From contig JAUSPT010000054.1 in the NCBI GenBank assembly GCA_030652805.1, positions 1 to 64,000 of the forward strand: 64,000 nucleotides of DNA, written 5' to 3'. Position numbers and translations under genes: made by a program. This document shows, in pieces, positions 21,333 through 31,369 of the stretch. Each line of letters opens with the position of its first letter. The stretch's first letter is position 1. The notes below the pieces were generated by a model. The model had not been told where the DNA came from and did no database searches. It was given only the letters and a program-made list of their open reading frames with translations. This DNA comes from a bacterium (GTDB lineage: Bacteria; JAHJDO01).

Positions 21333-21424
21333 ATGTAAGTTGCATGCCTCGTCGCCTAGCAAACACTCTCCTGTTTCGCTTACGATGCACTGAGGCTAGT
21401 CGTCTCAACATACAGCTTACATTT
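21331..21424. repeat. Imperfect long inverted repeat after leuA
   Basis: The arms begin AAATGTAAG (21331-21339) and end CTTACATTT (21416-21424). Further partial pairing lies inside, around CGTCGCCTAGC and GGCTAGTCG. The left arm starts in the leuA stop codon. It could act as a transcript-end structure for the ilv-leu operon, or be a small non-coding mobile repeat; no U-tract is present. Confidence 0.6.
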
Positions 21425-21449
21425 AAGTAACGAGAAATTATAGGTAAAG

Positions 21450-22529
21450 ATGAAAATAGATATTAAAAGTGAAATTAGGGAGAAAGAAAAAAGACTATAT
21501 GCATTTATGGATAGTAACGGCTATGGTGCTGTCATTATTAACAAACAGAGTAATTTTGCGTGGCTCACAGGAGGTGGGGATAACCACGTTGGCATAGCAA
21601 CTGAAATCGGTAGTGTTACAGCTATTGTCACAAAAGCGAAAAAATATATTATTGCCAACAATATTGAAGCTCCGCGTATCAAAGATGAGGAGATAAATGA
21701 CCAGGCATTTGAACTTGTTGAATTTCCATGGAATGAGGCCGATAGATCTGCAGAAATTATTAAAGAGATAACAGATGGTATGCGTGTTGCCTCAGATGAA
21801 GAAATTGCCCCGTTGCGCTATAGTTTAACTCAGTCGGAAATAGAAAAATACAGATGGATTGGACATGAGAGTTCAAAAAGTCTAAAGGAAGTATCTGATA
21901 TTATAAAGCCCGGCGATTCTGAGCACAAAGTAGCTGGGCTGGTAGCAGAAAGACTTCTTCCGTCAGGCATAATTCCCATTGTTCTTCTTATAGCGGCTGA
22001 TGAACGTATCAAGAAATACAGACATCCAATCCCAACAGATAATAGAATAAAAAAACATGTTATGATTGTGGTATGCGCAAGAAAATGGGGTTTAATAACG
22101 TCATTAACAAGGCTTGTTCATTTTGGAAGCCTGCCTTCTGAATTAAGAGAAAAGCATAACGCAGTTACAAAGATTGATGCTTCCTTTACTGCAAATACAA
22201 GGCCGGGAAATATTGTTGGAGATATTTTCAGTAAAGCTTTAGATGTTTATGAAAGAACCGGTTTCAGGGATGAGTGGAAACTGCATCACCAGGGAGGAGC
22301 AACAGGTTATTCATGCAGAGACTACAAAGGAACATCTGACAGTAAAGAAACAGTTGAGTTGAATCAGGCTTTTGCATGGAATCCATCCATTACAGGAACA
22401 AAGTCAGAAGACACAATAATTGCTCTCAAGGATAAAACAAAAATAATCACACAGGCAGCAGACTGGCCAATGTTAACCGTCAAGTATGAAGATCAGTCCA
22501 TACAGAAGCCGGATATTTACATAAAATAA
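21450..22529 (+). CDS. M24-fold (aminopeptidase P-like) protein with altered metal site
   Basis: The 359-residue protein has the aminopeptidase P / creatinase layout. An N-terminal domain (IINKQSNFAWLTGGGDNHVGIATE) is followed by a C-terminal pita-bread domain (HESSKSLKEVSDIIKPGDSEHKVAGLVAERL). Canonical M24 enzymes bind two metals through D, D, H, E and E. Here the usual D..xxGY.SD stretch reads VCARKWGLITSLTRLVHFG, and only LHHQGGATGY and the SEDTII region resemble the remaining ligand sites. It may therefore be a non-peptidase relative or use different chemistry. It stands alone between the leu operon and the convergent ATPase operon. Confidence 0.8.
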   Translation: MKIDIKSEIREKEKRLYAFMDSNGYGAVIINKQSNFAWLTGGGDNHVGIATEIGSVTAIVTKAKKYIIANNIEAPRIKDEEINDQAFELVEFPWNEADRSAEIIKEITDGMRVASDEEIAPLRYSLTQSEIEKYRWIGHESSKSLKEVSDIIKPGDSEHKVAGLVAERLLPSGIIPIVLLIAADERIKKYRHPIPTDNRIKKHVMIVVCARKWGLITSLTRLVHFGSLPSELREKHNAVTKIDASFTANTRPGNIVGDIFSKALDVYERTGFRDEWKLHHQGGATGYSCRDYKGTSDSKETVELNQAFAWNPSITGTKSEDTIIALKDKTKIITQAADWPMLTVKYEDQSIQKPDIYIK

Positions 22530-22548
22530 ATGGACACAATTCGCATGC

Positions 22549-23928
22549 CTACTTAGATTTACTCTGCAGATATTTCTCTATATATTCTGGTCTTATTCTC
22601 TTTAGTTCTGATTTTGGCAGCATTGAGAGGAGTTCCCATCCCAGGTCAAGTGTTTGGTCTATGGTTCTATTCTCGTCGTATCCCTGACCAACATAGCGTT
22701 TTTCAAACTCATCTGAAAACTTAAAATATAATTTATCTATATCGCTCAAAGCGGATTCTCCAAGAATAATTGCAAGTTCCTGCGCTTCTTTGCCGCTTGC
22801 ATAAGCAGCGAAAAGCTGATTGAAAACATCGGCATGGTCCTCTCTGGTTTTCCCTTTGCCAATCCCTTTATCCTTCAATCTTGAAAGTGACGGAAGAACG
22901 TCAATAGGAGGAGATATCCCCTTTTTATGAAGACTTCTATTCAGTATAATTTGCCCCTCTGTAATATAACCTGTCAAATCCGGTATAGGATGTGTTTTAT
23001 CATCGTCAGGCATGGTCAGGATAGGAATCTGAGTAATGGATCCTTTTTTATTTTTAATTCTACCTGCCCTTTCATAAATTGAAGCAAGATCAGTATACAT
23101 ATAACCAGGATATCCTCTTCTGCCGGGAACTTCTTTCCTGGCGGCAGATACAGAACGTAATGCTTCGCAATAATTGGTCATATCCGTTAATATGACCAAT
23201 ACATGCATACCTCTCTCAAATGCCAGATATTCTGCTGCCGTTAGTGCAACACGCGGAGTAGCAATTCTCTCAATAGCAGGGTCATCAGCAAGGTTTATGA
23301 ACAAGACTGTTCGCTCTATAGCTCCTGTTCTTCTAAAATCCGAAATAAAGAAATCTGCTTCTTCAAAGGTTATGCCAATAGCAGCAAAAACAACAGCGAA
23401 TTTTTCCTCTTTGCCAACAACCTTTGCCTGTCTTGCAATCTGAGCGGCAACATGGGAATGCGGAAGTCCAGAGCCGGAAAAAATAGGTAATTTCTGTCCT
23501 CTGACCAGAGTGTTCAGGCCGTCTATTGCAGATATCCCTGTTTGAATAAACTCAGACGGATAATCACGCGCATATGGATTGATAGGGTTGCCGTTTATAT
23601 CCAGATATTTCTCAGGAATTATTTCCGGGCCATCATCCATTGGTTTGCCCAGCCCGTCAAAGACCCTGCCCATCAAATCCTCTGAAACAGGAAGCTCTAT
23701 TCCTTTACCCAAAAATTTCACTCTGGTTTTAGCTATATCTATTCCACTTGTCCCCTCAAATACCTGTATAAGAGCCTTATCAGTGGAAATTTCCAAAACC
23801 TTCCCCTGTCTCACTTCTCCACTTGGCAAGCCAATTTCTATTAGCTCATCATATTTCACCCCGCTTATATCCTCTACAAGAATAAGCGGGCCAACTATCT
23901 CTCTAACAGTCAAATATTCTTTTTGCAT
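22549..23928 (-). CDS. atpB: V/A-type ATPase subunit B (non-catalytic)
   Basis: The 459-residue protein is the regulatory B subunit of the soluble V1/A1 head. It starts [30 protein letters not shown] and has the diagnostic [21 protein letters not shown]. The P-loop is replaced there, as in all B subunits. [19 protein letters not shown] and [14 protein letters not shown] follow. It is the last gene of the minus-strand ATPase operon, separated from subunit A by a DUF3592 gene and a toxin-antitoxin pair. No subunit D gene follows; the convergent M24 gene ends 19 bp away. Confidence 0.95.
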   Translation of the reverse strand: MQKEYLTVREIVGPLILVEDISGVKYDELIEIGLPSGEVRQGKVLEISTDKALIQVFEGTSGIDIAKTRVKFLGKGIELPVSEDLMGRVFDGLGKPMDDGPEIIPEKYLDINGNPINPYARDYPSEFIQTGISAIDGLNTLVRGQKLPIFSGSGLPHSHVAAQIARQAKVVGKEEKFAVVFAAIGITFEEADFFISDFRRTGAIERTVLFINLADDPAIERIATPRVALTAAEYLAFERGMHVLVILTDMTNYCEALRSVSAARKEVPGRRGYPGYMYTDLASIYERAGRIKNKKGSITQIPILTMPDDDKTHPIPDLTGYITEGQIILNRSLHKKGISPPIDVLPSLSRLKDKGIGKGKTREDHADVFNQLFAAYASGKEAQELAIILGESALSDIDKLYFKFSDEFEKRYVGQGYDENRTIDQTLDLGWELLSMLPKSELKRIRPEYIEKYLQSKSK

Positions 23929-23943
23929 TTATACCGTGCCTTA

Positions 23944-24282
23944 TTAGCTATTATCGCAAACAATCCTCTCAATATATGGCCTTATCTCAGGTATCCGTTT
24001 TTTAATGGTGCTCCATACTAGCTCATAGTCAATTCCGAAATAAAAATGAATCAATCTATCTCTCATGCCTGCCATCTCTTTCCATGGGACTTCAGGATAT
24101 TTTTGCCGAACATCGTTTGGAACACCTTTAGCGGCTTCTCCTATCACCTCCAGTTTTCTAAAAACTGCACTGCTCGTTTTGTCATCCGCTATGAATTCTT
24201 CAAATGTCATATTGCCAACGAATTCAGTAATGTCCTCCAACGCCTTTAATATATCCTTCAGATATAATTCGATTTTTCTCAT
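23944..24282 (-). CDS. hepT: HepT-like ribonuclease toxin (DUF86)
   Basis: The 112-residue all-helical HEPN protein has the RX4HXY motif as RDRLIHFY (Arg74, His79, Tyr81). AVFRKLEVIGEAAKGV upstream is also typical of DUF86. HEPN toxins of this family cleave RNA and are silenced by the MntA nucleotidyltransferase, which AMPylates the motif tyrosine. The ATG overlaps the antitoxin stop (ATGA), with AAGGAGG in front. It lies inside the V/A-ATPase operon, between subunits A and B. Confidence 0.9.
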   Translation of the reverse strand: MRKIELYLKDILKALEDITEFVGNMTFEEFIADDKTSSAVFRKLEVIGEAAKGVPNDVRQKYPEVPWKEMAGMRDRLIHFYFGIDYELVWSTIKKRIPEIRPYIERIVCDNS

Positions 24283-24578
24283 ATTGCTATCGCCTCCTTT
24301 TCTACAATGCCCCGTAATTCTTCCCTTAGTCCATTTTTGGAGACAACGTCTACTTTATGCTGTAGATTGTGTTCCAAGTAATCAGCTAGTCCCATCAAGT
24401 CAAATAAATCAGCGCCTTTTTTAAAGTCTACTAAAACATCTATATCGCTGTCTATCCGATTTTCTCCTCTTGCAACTGAGCCAAACAATAAAATTGAATT
24501 TGCTTTGAATCTTTTCTTGATATTTGGGAACAGCATGTTTAACTGCTTCACAACTTCATTTCTGTTGACCTGTCGCAT
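24279..24578 (-). CDS. mntA: MntA-like nucleotidyltransferase antitoxin
   Basis: The 99-residue minimal nucleotidyltransferase has the GSX10DXD signature: FGSVARGENRIDSDIDVLVDF, plus the third acidic position in HKVDVVS. By analogy with the Shewanella MntA-HepT pair it should inactivate HepT by adding AMP to a tyrosine. A GGAGGG ribosome-binding site precedes the ATG. The gene is transcribed in the same direction as the ATPase genes that flank it. Confidence 0.9.
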   Translation of the reverse strand: MRQVNRNEVVKQLNMLFPNIKKRFKANSILLFGSVARGENRIDSDIDVLVDFKKGADLFDLMGLADYLEHNLQHKVDVVSKNGLREELRGIVEKEAIAI

Positions 24579-24678
24579 CGTCTACCCTCCAATCAAATTA
24601 CTTAATTTTACCTTATCCTAATTTCCGTTCTTGCTTATGCCACATCTTCTTCCTATTTGCAAATAGTTATTCTGTTAA

Positions 24679-24706
24679 GTCATTGCGAGCTAGCGAAGCA
24701 ATCTCG
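24679..24706. repeat. Dispersed ATTGC...GCAAT palindromic repeat, copy 1
   Basis: The sequence GTCATTGCGAG-CTAGCGAAGCAATCTCG contains the inverted pair ATTGC/GCAAT with a GCTAGC core. It is in the spacer before mntA. A second copy lies at 47560-47589, inside a coding frame. Similar palindromes are widespread in bacterial genomes. Confidence 0.75.
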
Positions 24707-24718
24707 TTTCATCTAATT

Positions 24719-25210
24719 TTATATTCTTTTCACTTCTTCTCTTTTTTTATCTTTCCACCCATCGTTTATGAGAAAGATGCCAGGTATAAGAAAAAGGCCA
24801 TATACGAACAGTCCCAGACAAAACTCTCTAAAAAACCATTCGATAAAAGACTGAGCTCCATTTCCCTTTAATCTACTAATAGCAGGATATTTGGGGAAAT
24901 ACTCAATTTCGACAGGATAAGGCTTTTCAAGAGATTCAAGTGTAGGTTTCAGCTTACCAGAACGAATGTATCGCTTTTTGAAATATTGTCCATCGATATT
25001 ATATTCGTATTGAACACTATAGGAAGCATGAGAACCTGATTCGTTGTGTTCATAATCTTGATCTGTTTGCACAATATGACCTTTTGTTACTTTCCCCCAC
25101 TTTAGTAACATTAGGCCTGTGACAGGGTTGCCAATGAGATAATGCGCAAACAACACAACTATTAATATTGCGCCAATACCACACAAAATAGTCTTTTGAT
25201 AGTTTTGCAT
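24719..25210 (-). CDS. DUF3592-type membrane protein
   Basis: The 163-residue protein has an N-terminal transmembrane helix (TILCGIGAILIVVLFAHYLIG) and a second near the C-terminus (LGLFVYGLFLIPGIFLIN). Between them is an extracytoplasmic beta domain (VKTGHIVQ-type start, YSVQYEYNIDGQYFKKRY, YPVEIEYFPKYPAISRL). This layout matches DUF3592 proteins, whose function is unknown. A ribosome-binding site (AAAAGG) lies in the nine-base gap after atpA. It is not a known ATPase part and looks like an insertion into the operon together with the toxin-antitoxin pair. Confidence 0.7.
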   Translation of the reverse strand: MQNYQKTILCGIGAILIVVLFAHYLIGNPVTGLMLLKWGKVTKGHIVQTDQDYEHNESGSHASYSVQYEYNIDGQYFKKRYIRSGKLKPTLESLEKPYPVEIEYFPKYPAISRLKGNGAQSFIEWFFREFCLGLFVYGLFLIPGIFLINDGWKDKKREEVKRI

Positions 25211-25219
25211 GAATCCTTT

Positions 25220-26980
25220 TTACTTCTTACTCTCCACTGTAAGCTGACTTATCTCTTCTTCTACTTTTTTCTCCAATTCGGAGAATTTATCAAGTTCTTT
25301 TTCATGAATAAACCGCATTCGCGATATATCTTCTCTGATTTTCAGATTGGTCAGCGATTCTATAGGTATATTTTCGCCCAATGACTGAATGCATTTTTCA
25401 TGAAGCATCATAATTAGTTTCAGCATGCGATATTGCTTCTTAAGCGATGTATAAGTATCTATTTCATGAAATGCGTTTTGATGTAGGAAGTCTTCTCTTA
25501 TAGACTTTGCAGTCTCAAGAATAAGGCGGTCAGAAACAGAAAGAGTATCCAGCCCGACAAGCCGTACGATTTCCTGAAGATCAGTTTCCTGCTGGAGAAG
25601 TTTCATGCCTTCCTGTCGCATTCTCATCCAGTCTTCACCTAAATTTTCTTTCAGGAAGTCATGAATATTATCAAGGTATAAAGAATAACTATTGATCCAG
25701 CTTATTGCAGGGAAATGACGCCTGTATGCCAGTTTATCTTCCAGTGCCCAAAAGACTTTAACAACCTTCAACGTTCCCTGAACAACCGGGTCAGAAAGAT
25801 CGCCTCCCGGAGGTGATACAGCGCCGATTATGCTTAATGTGCCTTCTCTGGAATCTGCGCCTTTACATATTACTCTGCCTGCCCGTTCGTAGAATTCAGC
25901 AAGTTTTGCAGGAAGATATGCCGGGTAACCCTCTTCACCGGGCATTTCTTCAAGTCTGCCTGACATTTCTCTTAATGCCTCTGCCCATCTGGAGGTAGAG
26001 TCAGCCATTACCGCAACATTATATCCCATATCGCGGTAATATTCAGCTATTGTTACTCCTGTATATATAGAAGCTTCTCTTGCGGCAACAGGCATGTTGG
26101 ATGTGTTGGCTATAAGCACAGTTCTTTTCATTAACGGGTTACCCGTCTTTGGGTCCTTAAGCTGCGGAAATTCCATTAATACGTCTGTCATTTCATTGCC
26201 GCGTTCTCCGCATCCTATATAGACAATAATCTCTGCATCCGACCATTTTGCAAGTTGATGCTGAACGACAGTTTTTCCGCTGCCAAAAGGACCTGGAATA
26301 CAAGCGGTGCCTCCTCTAGCAATCGGGAAAAATGTGTCAATTACTCGCTGGCCTGTAATAAGAGGAGTCTCAGGCACTAACTTCTTCTGATATGGTCTTG
26401 GAATTCTTACAGGCCAGTATTGCAGCATTGTAATATTCTTAGACCCTTTGTCGGTTTTAATTACTGCAACTGTATCTTCAACAGCGAACTTACCCTCTGT
26501 AATTTTTTCTATTTTGCCTTCTACTCCTGAAGGCACCATGATTTTATGGATAACTGTGTTTGTTTCCTGAACTGTTCCAATTGCATCTCCATAACGCACA
26601 GTGTCTCCTGCCTTTGCAGACGGCACAAAATGCCATTTTTTATTGCGGTCAATTCCCGGGGCAGAAACACCTCTGGTAATGTATTCTCCTGTTTTATCCA
26701 TCAATATATCCAAAGGACGTTGGATACCGTCATATATTGATTCTATTAATCCAGGTCCCAACTCTACACTTAGAGGTCTGCCTGTTGATATAACGGGTTC
26801 ATCCGGGCCAATTCCTGCTGTTTCTTCATATACCTGAATGGAGGCTACGTCGCCTCTTAATTCTATTATCTCTCCGATGAGCTTTTTATTCCCTACTTTT
26901 ACCAGGTCAAACATTCTTGCATCTTGCATACAGTCTGCTAAGACCAGAGGTCCTGAAACTTTTATTATCTTGCCATTCAT
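25220..26980 (-). CDS. atpA: V/A-type ATPase subunit A (catalytic)
   Basis: The 586-residue catalytic subunit has the P-loop [11 protein letters not shown]. It also has [15 protein letters not shown] and the A-subunit non-homologous region before it ([19 protein letters not shown]). It hydrolyses or makes ATP in the rotating head. The start ATG overlaps the subunit F stop by four bases. The gene order F-A is normal for V/A operons, but A is not followed directly by B. Confidence 0.96.
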   Translation of the reverse strand: MNGKIIKVSGPLVLADCMQDARMFDLVKVGNKKLIGEIIELRGDVASIQVYEETAGIGPDEPVISTGRPLSVELGPGLIESIYDGIQRPLDILMDKTGEYITRGVSAPGIDRNKKWHFVPSAKAGDTVRYGDAIGTVQETNTVIHKIMVPSGVEGKIEKITEGKFAVEDTVAVIKTDKGSKNITMLQYWPVRIPRPYQKKLVPETPLITGQRVIDTFFPIARGGTACIPGPFGSGKTVVQHQLAKWSDAEIIVYIGCGERGNEMTDVLMEFPQLKDPKTGNPLMKRTVLIANTSNMPVAAREASIYTGVTIAEYYRDMGYNVAVMADSTSRWAEALREMSGRLEEMPGEEGYPAYLPAKLAEFYERAGRVICKGADSREGTLSIIGAVSPPGGDLSDPVVQGTLKVVKVFWALEDKLAYRRHFPAISWINSYSLYLDNIHDFLKENLGEDWMRMRQEGMKLLQQETDLQEIVRLVGLDTLSVSDRLILETAKSIREDFLHQNAFHEIDTYTSLKKQYRMLKLIMMLHEKCIQSLGENIPIESLTNLKIREDISRMRFIHEKELDKFSELEKKVEEEISQLTVESKK

Positions 26981-27285
26981 ATAATATCCATTCCTATTGC
27001 TTCTTTTACAGTATCTTTAATTATAGCTGCTGCTACTCCCTTTGAACCTTTATGGTCAGGAATAACAGTAATACTGGTTTGACTCTTTATGTTTATCTCA
27101 GAAATTATATGTATAATCTGGCCTGCCAGCTCTTCTGTGATGAAAACAACATCAGTGTTTAGCGAAACCAGTTCATTAAGTTTTAACACGGCATCTTCTG
27201 AGTTATCTATTGGAAAAGCACTTATGCCAAATGCAGAGAACACAGAAACTATATCTGATTTACCAATTACCGCAATGCTAGACAT
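26977..27285 (-). CDS. atpF: V/A-type ATPase subunit F
   Basis: The 102-residue central-stalk subunit begins [21 protein letters not shown] and contains [13 protein letters not shown], the usual F pattern. A start at 27330 in the same frame is possible. It would run far into the subunit C gene and add residues not found in the family, so the ATG at 27285 is preferred. It overlaps subunit C by eight bases and subunit A by four. Confidence 0.9.
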   Translation of the reverse strand: MSSIAVIGKSDIVSVFSAFGISAFPIDNSEDAVLKLNELVSLNTDVVFITEELAGQIIHIISEINIKSQTSITVIPDHKGSKGVAAAIIKDTVKEAIGMDII

Positions 27286-28306
27286 ACGCGCACCCCAAAT
27301 TTTGGCTGATTTGTCCAGCTGAAAGCCCATTGTTTTTCCCGATTAAAATAGCTCTCAGATTTTTAAGCTCAATTTCTTTAATTACCAGGTATCGTATGAG
27401 AACTGACACACTAGCAACCAGGAATTTTACAATATCTACAAATTCAACTAAAAATTCGTTGCATAACTGCTCAAATTTCCAGAAAGAATTATATCTTTGG
27501 AAATGTTCAACTCCTGGTTTAAGAATTTTATTATAATCTGAGAACTGAAAGGATTTTACTATTCTTTCCAATTCCATGTTGTAAGAGTTTAGCATGACAG
27601 ATTTGTCAATAAAACCTCCTTCTGCAATGTATCCCCTAACCCTCTCTGGATCATAGCTCATAACCTTAGTTCTAAGGATCACCTTAAGATTATATATATC
27701 AATCAATACGGAAAAGAAATCCCTTAGAAATATTTGCCCACTATCTTTCATGTAACAATATCCTGTTTCCAGCCATAGTTTATCCAGGAGAATTTCTGCT
27801 TCCTGAAGGTTTCCTTGTTGTACTTCCTCGAGCCATATTGTTTTTATTTTGTTCCTTAGAGAGTCTGGAAATACATAAAAAATTTCTTCTTTTATTGAAT
27901 CCTCAAGATTCTCAGTATCTATTACGCTTCTATAGAGCAGAGCATGGTTAATATCCTCAGAATTTTTCCCAGCCTTTATCAGGAATTTCAGGTTTTGCAT
28001 ATCATATCTGAATAGATATAAATTAGTTACTTCATCATCATGAGACAGTTTTTTTATCTCACCTATAGTGTTTGACATTTCGTCAAATATTAGATTTTCT
28101 AAATCTTCAGGCCTTTCTACAGAGGATATATTATCTGAATAATTTCTCTCGCTTAATATGGAAACCAGTTCCTGAAAGCCATTACATTCGATAAGTTGGG
28201 TAAGAGTTGCCTTACTAATGAGTTTTCTCTCATAGACCCTCAGCTTACCTATAGCAAACAAATATTCGGGATTATATTCTACGTATGAGGCTTTATCAAT
28301 AAACAT
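27278..28306 (-). CDS. atpC: V/A-type ATPase subunit C
   Basis: The 342-residue, mostly helical protein matches the funnel-shaped subunit C/d that links the central stalk to the membrane ring. It starts YVEYNPEYLFAIGKLRVYERKLISKATL and includes YDMQNLKFLIKAGK and FFSVLIDIYNLKVILRTKV. It shares one base with the subunit E stop and sits in the standard E-C-F order. Confidence 0.9.
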   Translation of the reverse strand: MFIDKASYVEYNPEYLFAIGKLRVYERKLISKATLTQLIECNGFQELVSILSERNYSDNISSVERPEDLENLIFDEMSNTIGEIKKLSHDDEVTNLYLFRYDMQNLKFLIKAGKNSEDINHALLYRSVIDTENLEDSIKEEIFYVFPDSLRNKIKTIWLEEVQQGNLQEAEILLDKLWLETGYCYMKDSGQIFLRDFFSVLIDIYNLKVILRTKVMSYDPERVRGYIAEGGFIDKSVMLNSYNMELERIVKSFQFSDYNKILKPGVEHFQRYNSFWKFEQLCNEFLVEFVDIVKFLVASVSVLIRYLVIKEIELKNLRAILIGKNNGLSAGQISQNLGCAYV

Positions 28307-28911
28307 TATACCTGCTGTCCAAAGAGAACGTTGTTTATTTTTATTAGTAATTTATGCCTTAGTATCTTAATTAATTGTTCTAAGGATGCGTTGATCTCTT
28401 GTTTCTCTTTTATTAGAAAGAAACCGGACTTTAGAGGTCTTGAAGTATTTGAGATACAAAGTTTCCCCTTTTTTCCTTTTGAAACCAGTTTCTTATTTAT
28501 TTGATTTATAAAATCACTATTGAACTTTTCTCTGTGCAGATCTCCAAATATCACCTTTTCATCTCCGATTTCTGTAAGTTTCAGCAACTTCAGCTCTATT
28601 AGTCCTAAATAATCTGATGGAGGTAACTTAAGTGTTTTACCGTATGCTTTTTCGAAACATAGTGAGATTATGTCCTGCCTAACTTTCAATGACTTAATCC
28701 TGCACTCAAGATTCGCAGAAACAACAGCCTTATTCATATTTTTTTCTGCCTGCTCTTTTGCATGTCTCAGAATACTTTCTCTCTCTTTTTTAGCCTGATT
28801 TTTTGCTTGTTCCTGTATCTGTTTAATCTCCATGGCTGCTCTATCTCTTAGCACCTTGCACTCCCCTTCAGCATCAGCTTCTATTTTTTTTATAATATTT
28901 TCTATAGACAT
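28306..28911 (-). CDS. atpE: V/A-type ATPase subunit E
   Basis: The 201-residue peripheral-stalk subunit has a long N-terminal coiled coil (IIKKIEADAEGECKVLRDRAAME, EQAKNQAKKERESIL). A globular C-terminal part follows that binds the head. Sequence conservation is low, as usual for E, and the assignment rests on this shape plus its place between K and C. Confidence 0.85.
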   Translation of the reverse strand: MSIENIIKKIEADAEGECKVLRDRAAMEIKQIQEQAKNQAKKERESILRHAKEQAEKNMNKAVVSANLECRIKSLKVRQDIISLCFEKAYGKTLKLPPSDYLGLIELKLLKLTEIGDEKVIFGDLHREKFNSDFINQINKKLVSKGKKGKLCISNTSRPLKSGFFLIKEKQEINASLEQLIKILRHKLLIKINNVLFGQQV

Positions 28912-28927
28912 AGTATAACCCTAATTT

Positions 28928-29410
<483 letters not shown>

Positions 29411-29419
29411 TCAATCTCC

Positions 29420-31369
29420 TTATTTAATTATTGTATATTTTGTGTTTTTGCTAAGAGGCTCAAACTGCTCGCCTCCTGAAGCAAAGAAATATGGAAAGAA
29501 TTCAACATACTGCAGCCTGCTTGAATGAACATACGCGCCGAGTGAATTAACTAGAAAATTCAACGAATGCAGCACGAAAAGTATAATAACCGCCAGAAGT
29601 ATGTTTACGCCTGGAATGGAAATCCCCAAAGCAATTCCTGCTAACTTGTTTGCAACCAGTGCAATAACCGCAGTAGACAATCCCAGAGCCATTAATCTTG
29701 AATACGAAAGTATATTCCCAACAATGTCTTTACCCAGCCATAAACAGCCTATTACTATTCCGGAAAGAACTCTCGCAATTGGATTTTTTTGATCTCTTCC
29801 AAAGAAGAGAATTATAACTGCAGCTCCTGCTAAAGCTGGCCATTTTCCCATGCTCTTACCCATTGTTAATAATAGAAGTGATGGCATAATAATGAGCCAT
29901 GGTATCTGATCAAATATTGCTCCGGCAAAATCTCTACTTTTAATACAATTGTATACTTTAATCAATATTCCCCAGTACAGTTGAATAAATCCCAAAGCCA
30001 AGGCTATTATAAAAAACTGCATTGAATCTTTTAGAGGACTAAATATGATGACTTTTTGCAAAAATACTGGAAGTTTTTCTGCCTCTATACCAAACCAGCC
30101 TCCTGTAAATACCCCGCAGATAATTGTTGATATTCCAACATATAATATAAGCTTGAAAAATCTTTTAATACCTGGCGTATGAGCTATTGTTGATAAGCCT
30201 AAAAGAGCAATAGTGCTTAAAATAAGACCATACCCGGCGTCTGTAAGACACAATCCAAAAAATAAGAAGAAGAATGGAGCCATAAAAGGAGTAGGATCAA
30301 CAGATGTATTTGCCGGAGTTCCATATAAATCAGTTACCGTCTCAAATGGCTTAAATATAGGCTTGTTTTCAAGATATATGGGTGCTTTCTCTCCCTTAGC
30401 AGGATCTACTTTAATTACACTGGATGCTGGAAATCTTGTTGAAATTTGTTTTTTAAATCTTCTAACGTTGTCTTTTTTTAGCCAGCCTCCGAGCAAGAAA
30501 GTTTCATTTGATTCTAAAAATTTATTCTGCAGGGATGTTCTATAGTTTAAGCTTAAACTATAATCATAGGCAACCTTTAGTTTGCCTGAATAACGCGTAA
30601 GCTCAGTCGCGTCTTTATTGAGGGTTTTATGTTTTTCCTTGAGCCTTTTCAACTGATTGGATATTCTCTCAAGGTTTGAATCTACTGTTCCCTTAAGATT
30701 GTATAAGTCTACTCTTTCAACTCCTAGTTTCTTGCATTCGCTAAGTATTTCTTTTTCCTGATCGCGAAAATATATGGCTACAATATTCTCTGTTTCCTGA
30801 TAGTCTGAAGCTTTTTCACAGTGTAAAAGAGGAAACTTTTTACCCATATAGTTCTTGAAATAAGCAAATTTGCCAGTAGTTCCAGTTAAAAATGCATACT
30901 TGATAGTCTCCGTTATATTGAATGTATCTAAAGAGAGGCTAAGGGGTTTCCACGGGATGAGCTGATTATATTGAGCATGAAGCACCCCAATTTCCCTTTC
31001 TGTTTTATGCAATTCCTGCTGAATGAGCATACAAGTTTTATGTATCTCTCTATAATCAAATCCTAGAGCTGTTTTTTCAAATTCGTCAGATGATAGCAGG
31101 ATTTTGCTACCCATCAAACCGGAGATAAAACCTGTTTTTTGCCCAAAACGCGACAAAAAATCTATAGTGGATTGAAGTTCAGAAAGCTCTTTTTTGAATT
31201 GATCCAGGTTTGCCTGAACTGGCTTTAGAAAGTCTTTATGTTTTTTAGCCTGTGCTTGCTCAATATGATTAATCTGGATGATATTAAGTGATTCCAAGAA
31301 AGAGACAACATCCGGACATTGAGATTTAACTCCAATTATATTGACCTTTTGCATTTGAGAGATAGCCAT
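29420..31369 (-). CDS. atpI: V/A-type ATPase subunit I (stator a-type)
   Basis: The 649-residue protein has a cytoplasmic N-terminal half with coiled coils (QANLDQFKKELSELQSTIDF, SNQLKRLKEKHKTLNKD). A C-terminal half of about seven or eight membrane helices follows, from FMAPFFFLFFGLCLTDAGYG onward. The conserved SYSRLMALGLSTAVIA and HSLNFLVNSLGAYVHSSRLQYVEFF contain the key Arg and the ring-contact helices. It forms the ion path beside the K ring and shares one base with the H gene stop. Confidence 0.93.
   Translation of the reverse strand: MAISQMQKVNIIGVKSQCPDVVSFLESLNIIQINHIEQAQAKKHKDFLKPVQANLDQFKKELSELQSTIDFLSRFGQKTGFISGLMGSKILLSSDEFEKTALGFDYREIHKTCMLIQQELHKTEREIGVLHAQYNQLIPWKPLSLSLDTFNITETIKYAFLTGTTGKFAYFKNYMGKKFPLLHCEKASDYQETENIVAIYFRDQEKEILSECKKLGVERVDLYNLKGTVDSNLERISNQLKRLKEKHKTLNKDATELTRYSGKLKVAYDYSLSLNYRTSLQNKFLESNETFLLGGWLKKDNVRRFKKQISTRFPASSVIKVDPAKGEKAPIYLENKPIFKPFETVTDLYGTPANTSVDPTPFMAPFFFLFFGLCLTDAGYGLILSTIALLGLSTIAHTPGIKRFFKLILYVGISTIICGVFTGGWFGIEAEKLPVFLQKVIIFSPLKDSMQFFIIALALGFIQLYWGILIKVYNCIKSRDFAGAIFDQIPWLIIMPSLLLLTMGKSMGKWPALAGAAVIILFFGRDQKNPIARVLSGIVIGCLWLGKDIVGNILSYSRLMALGLSTAVIALVANKLAGIALGISIPGVNILLAVIILFVLHSLNFLVNSLGAYVHSSRLQYVEFFPYFFASGGEQFEPLSKNTKYTIIK

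Noticed and set aside
22530-22548. A terminator between the convergent M24 and atpB genes
   Set aside because: The 19-bp gap holds no inverted repeat.
27285-27330. The 15-codon longer start of ATPase subunit F
   Set aside because: The added residues are translated from within subunit C, do not match the family, and the ATG at 27285 gives the standard N-terminus.
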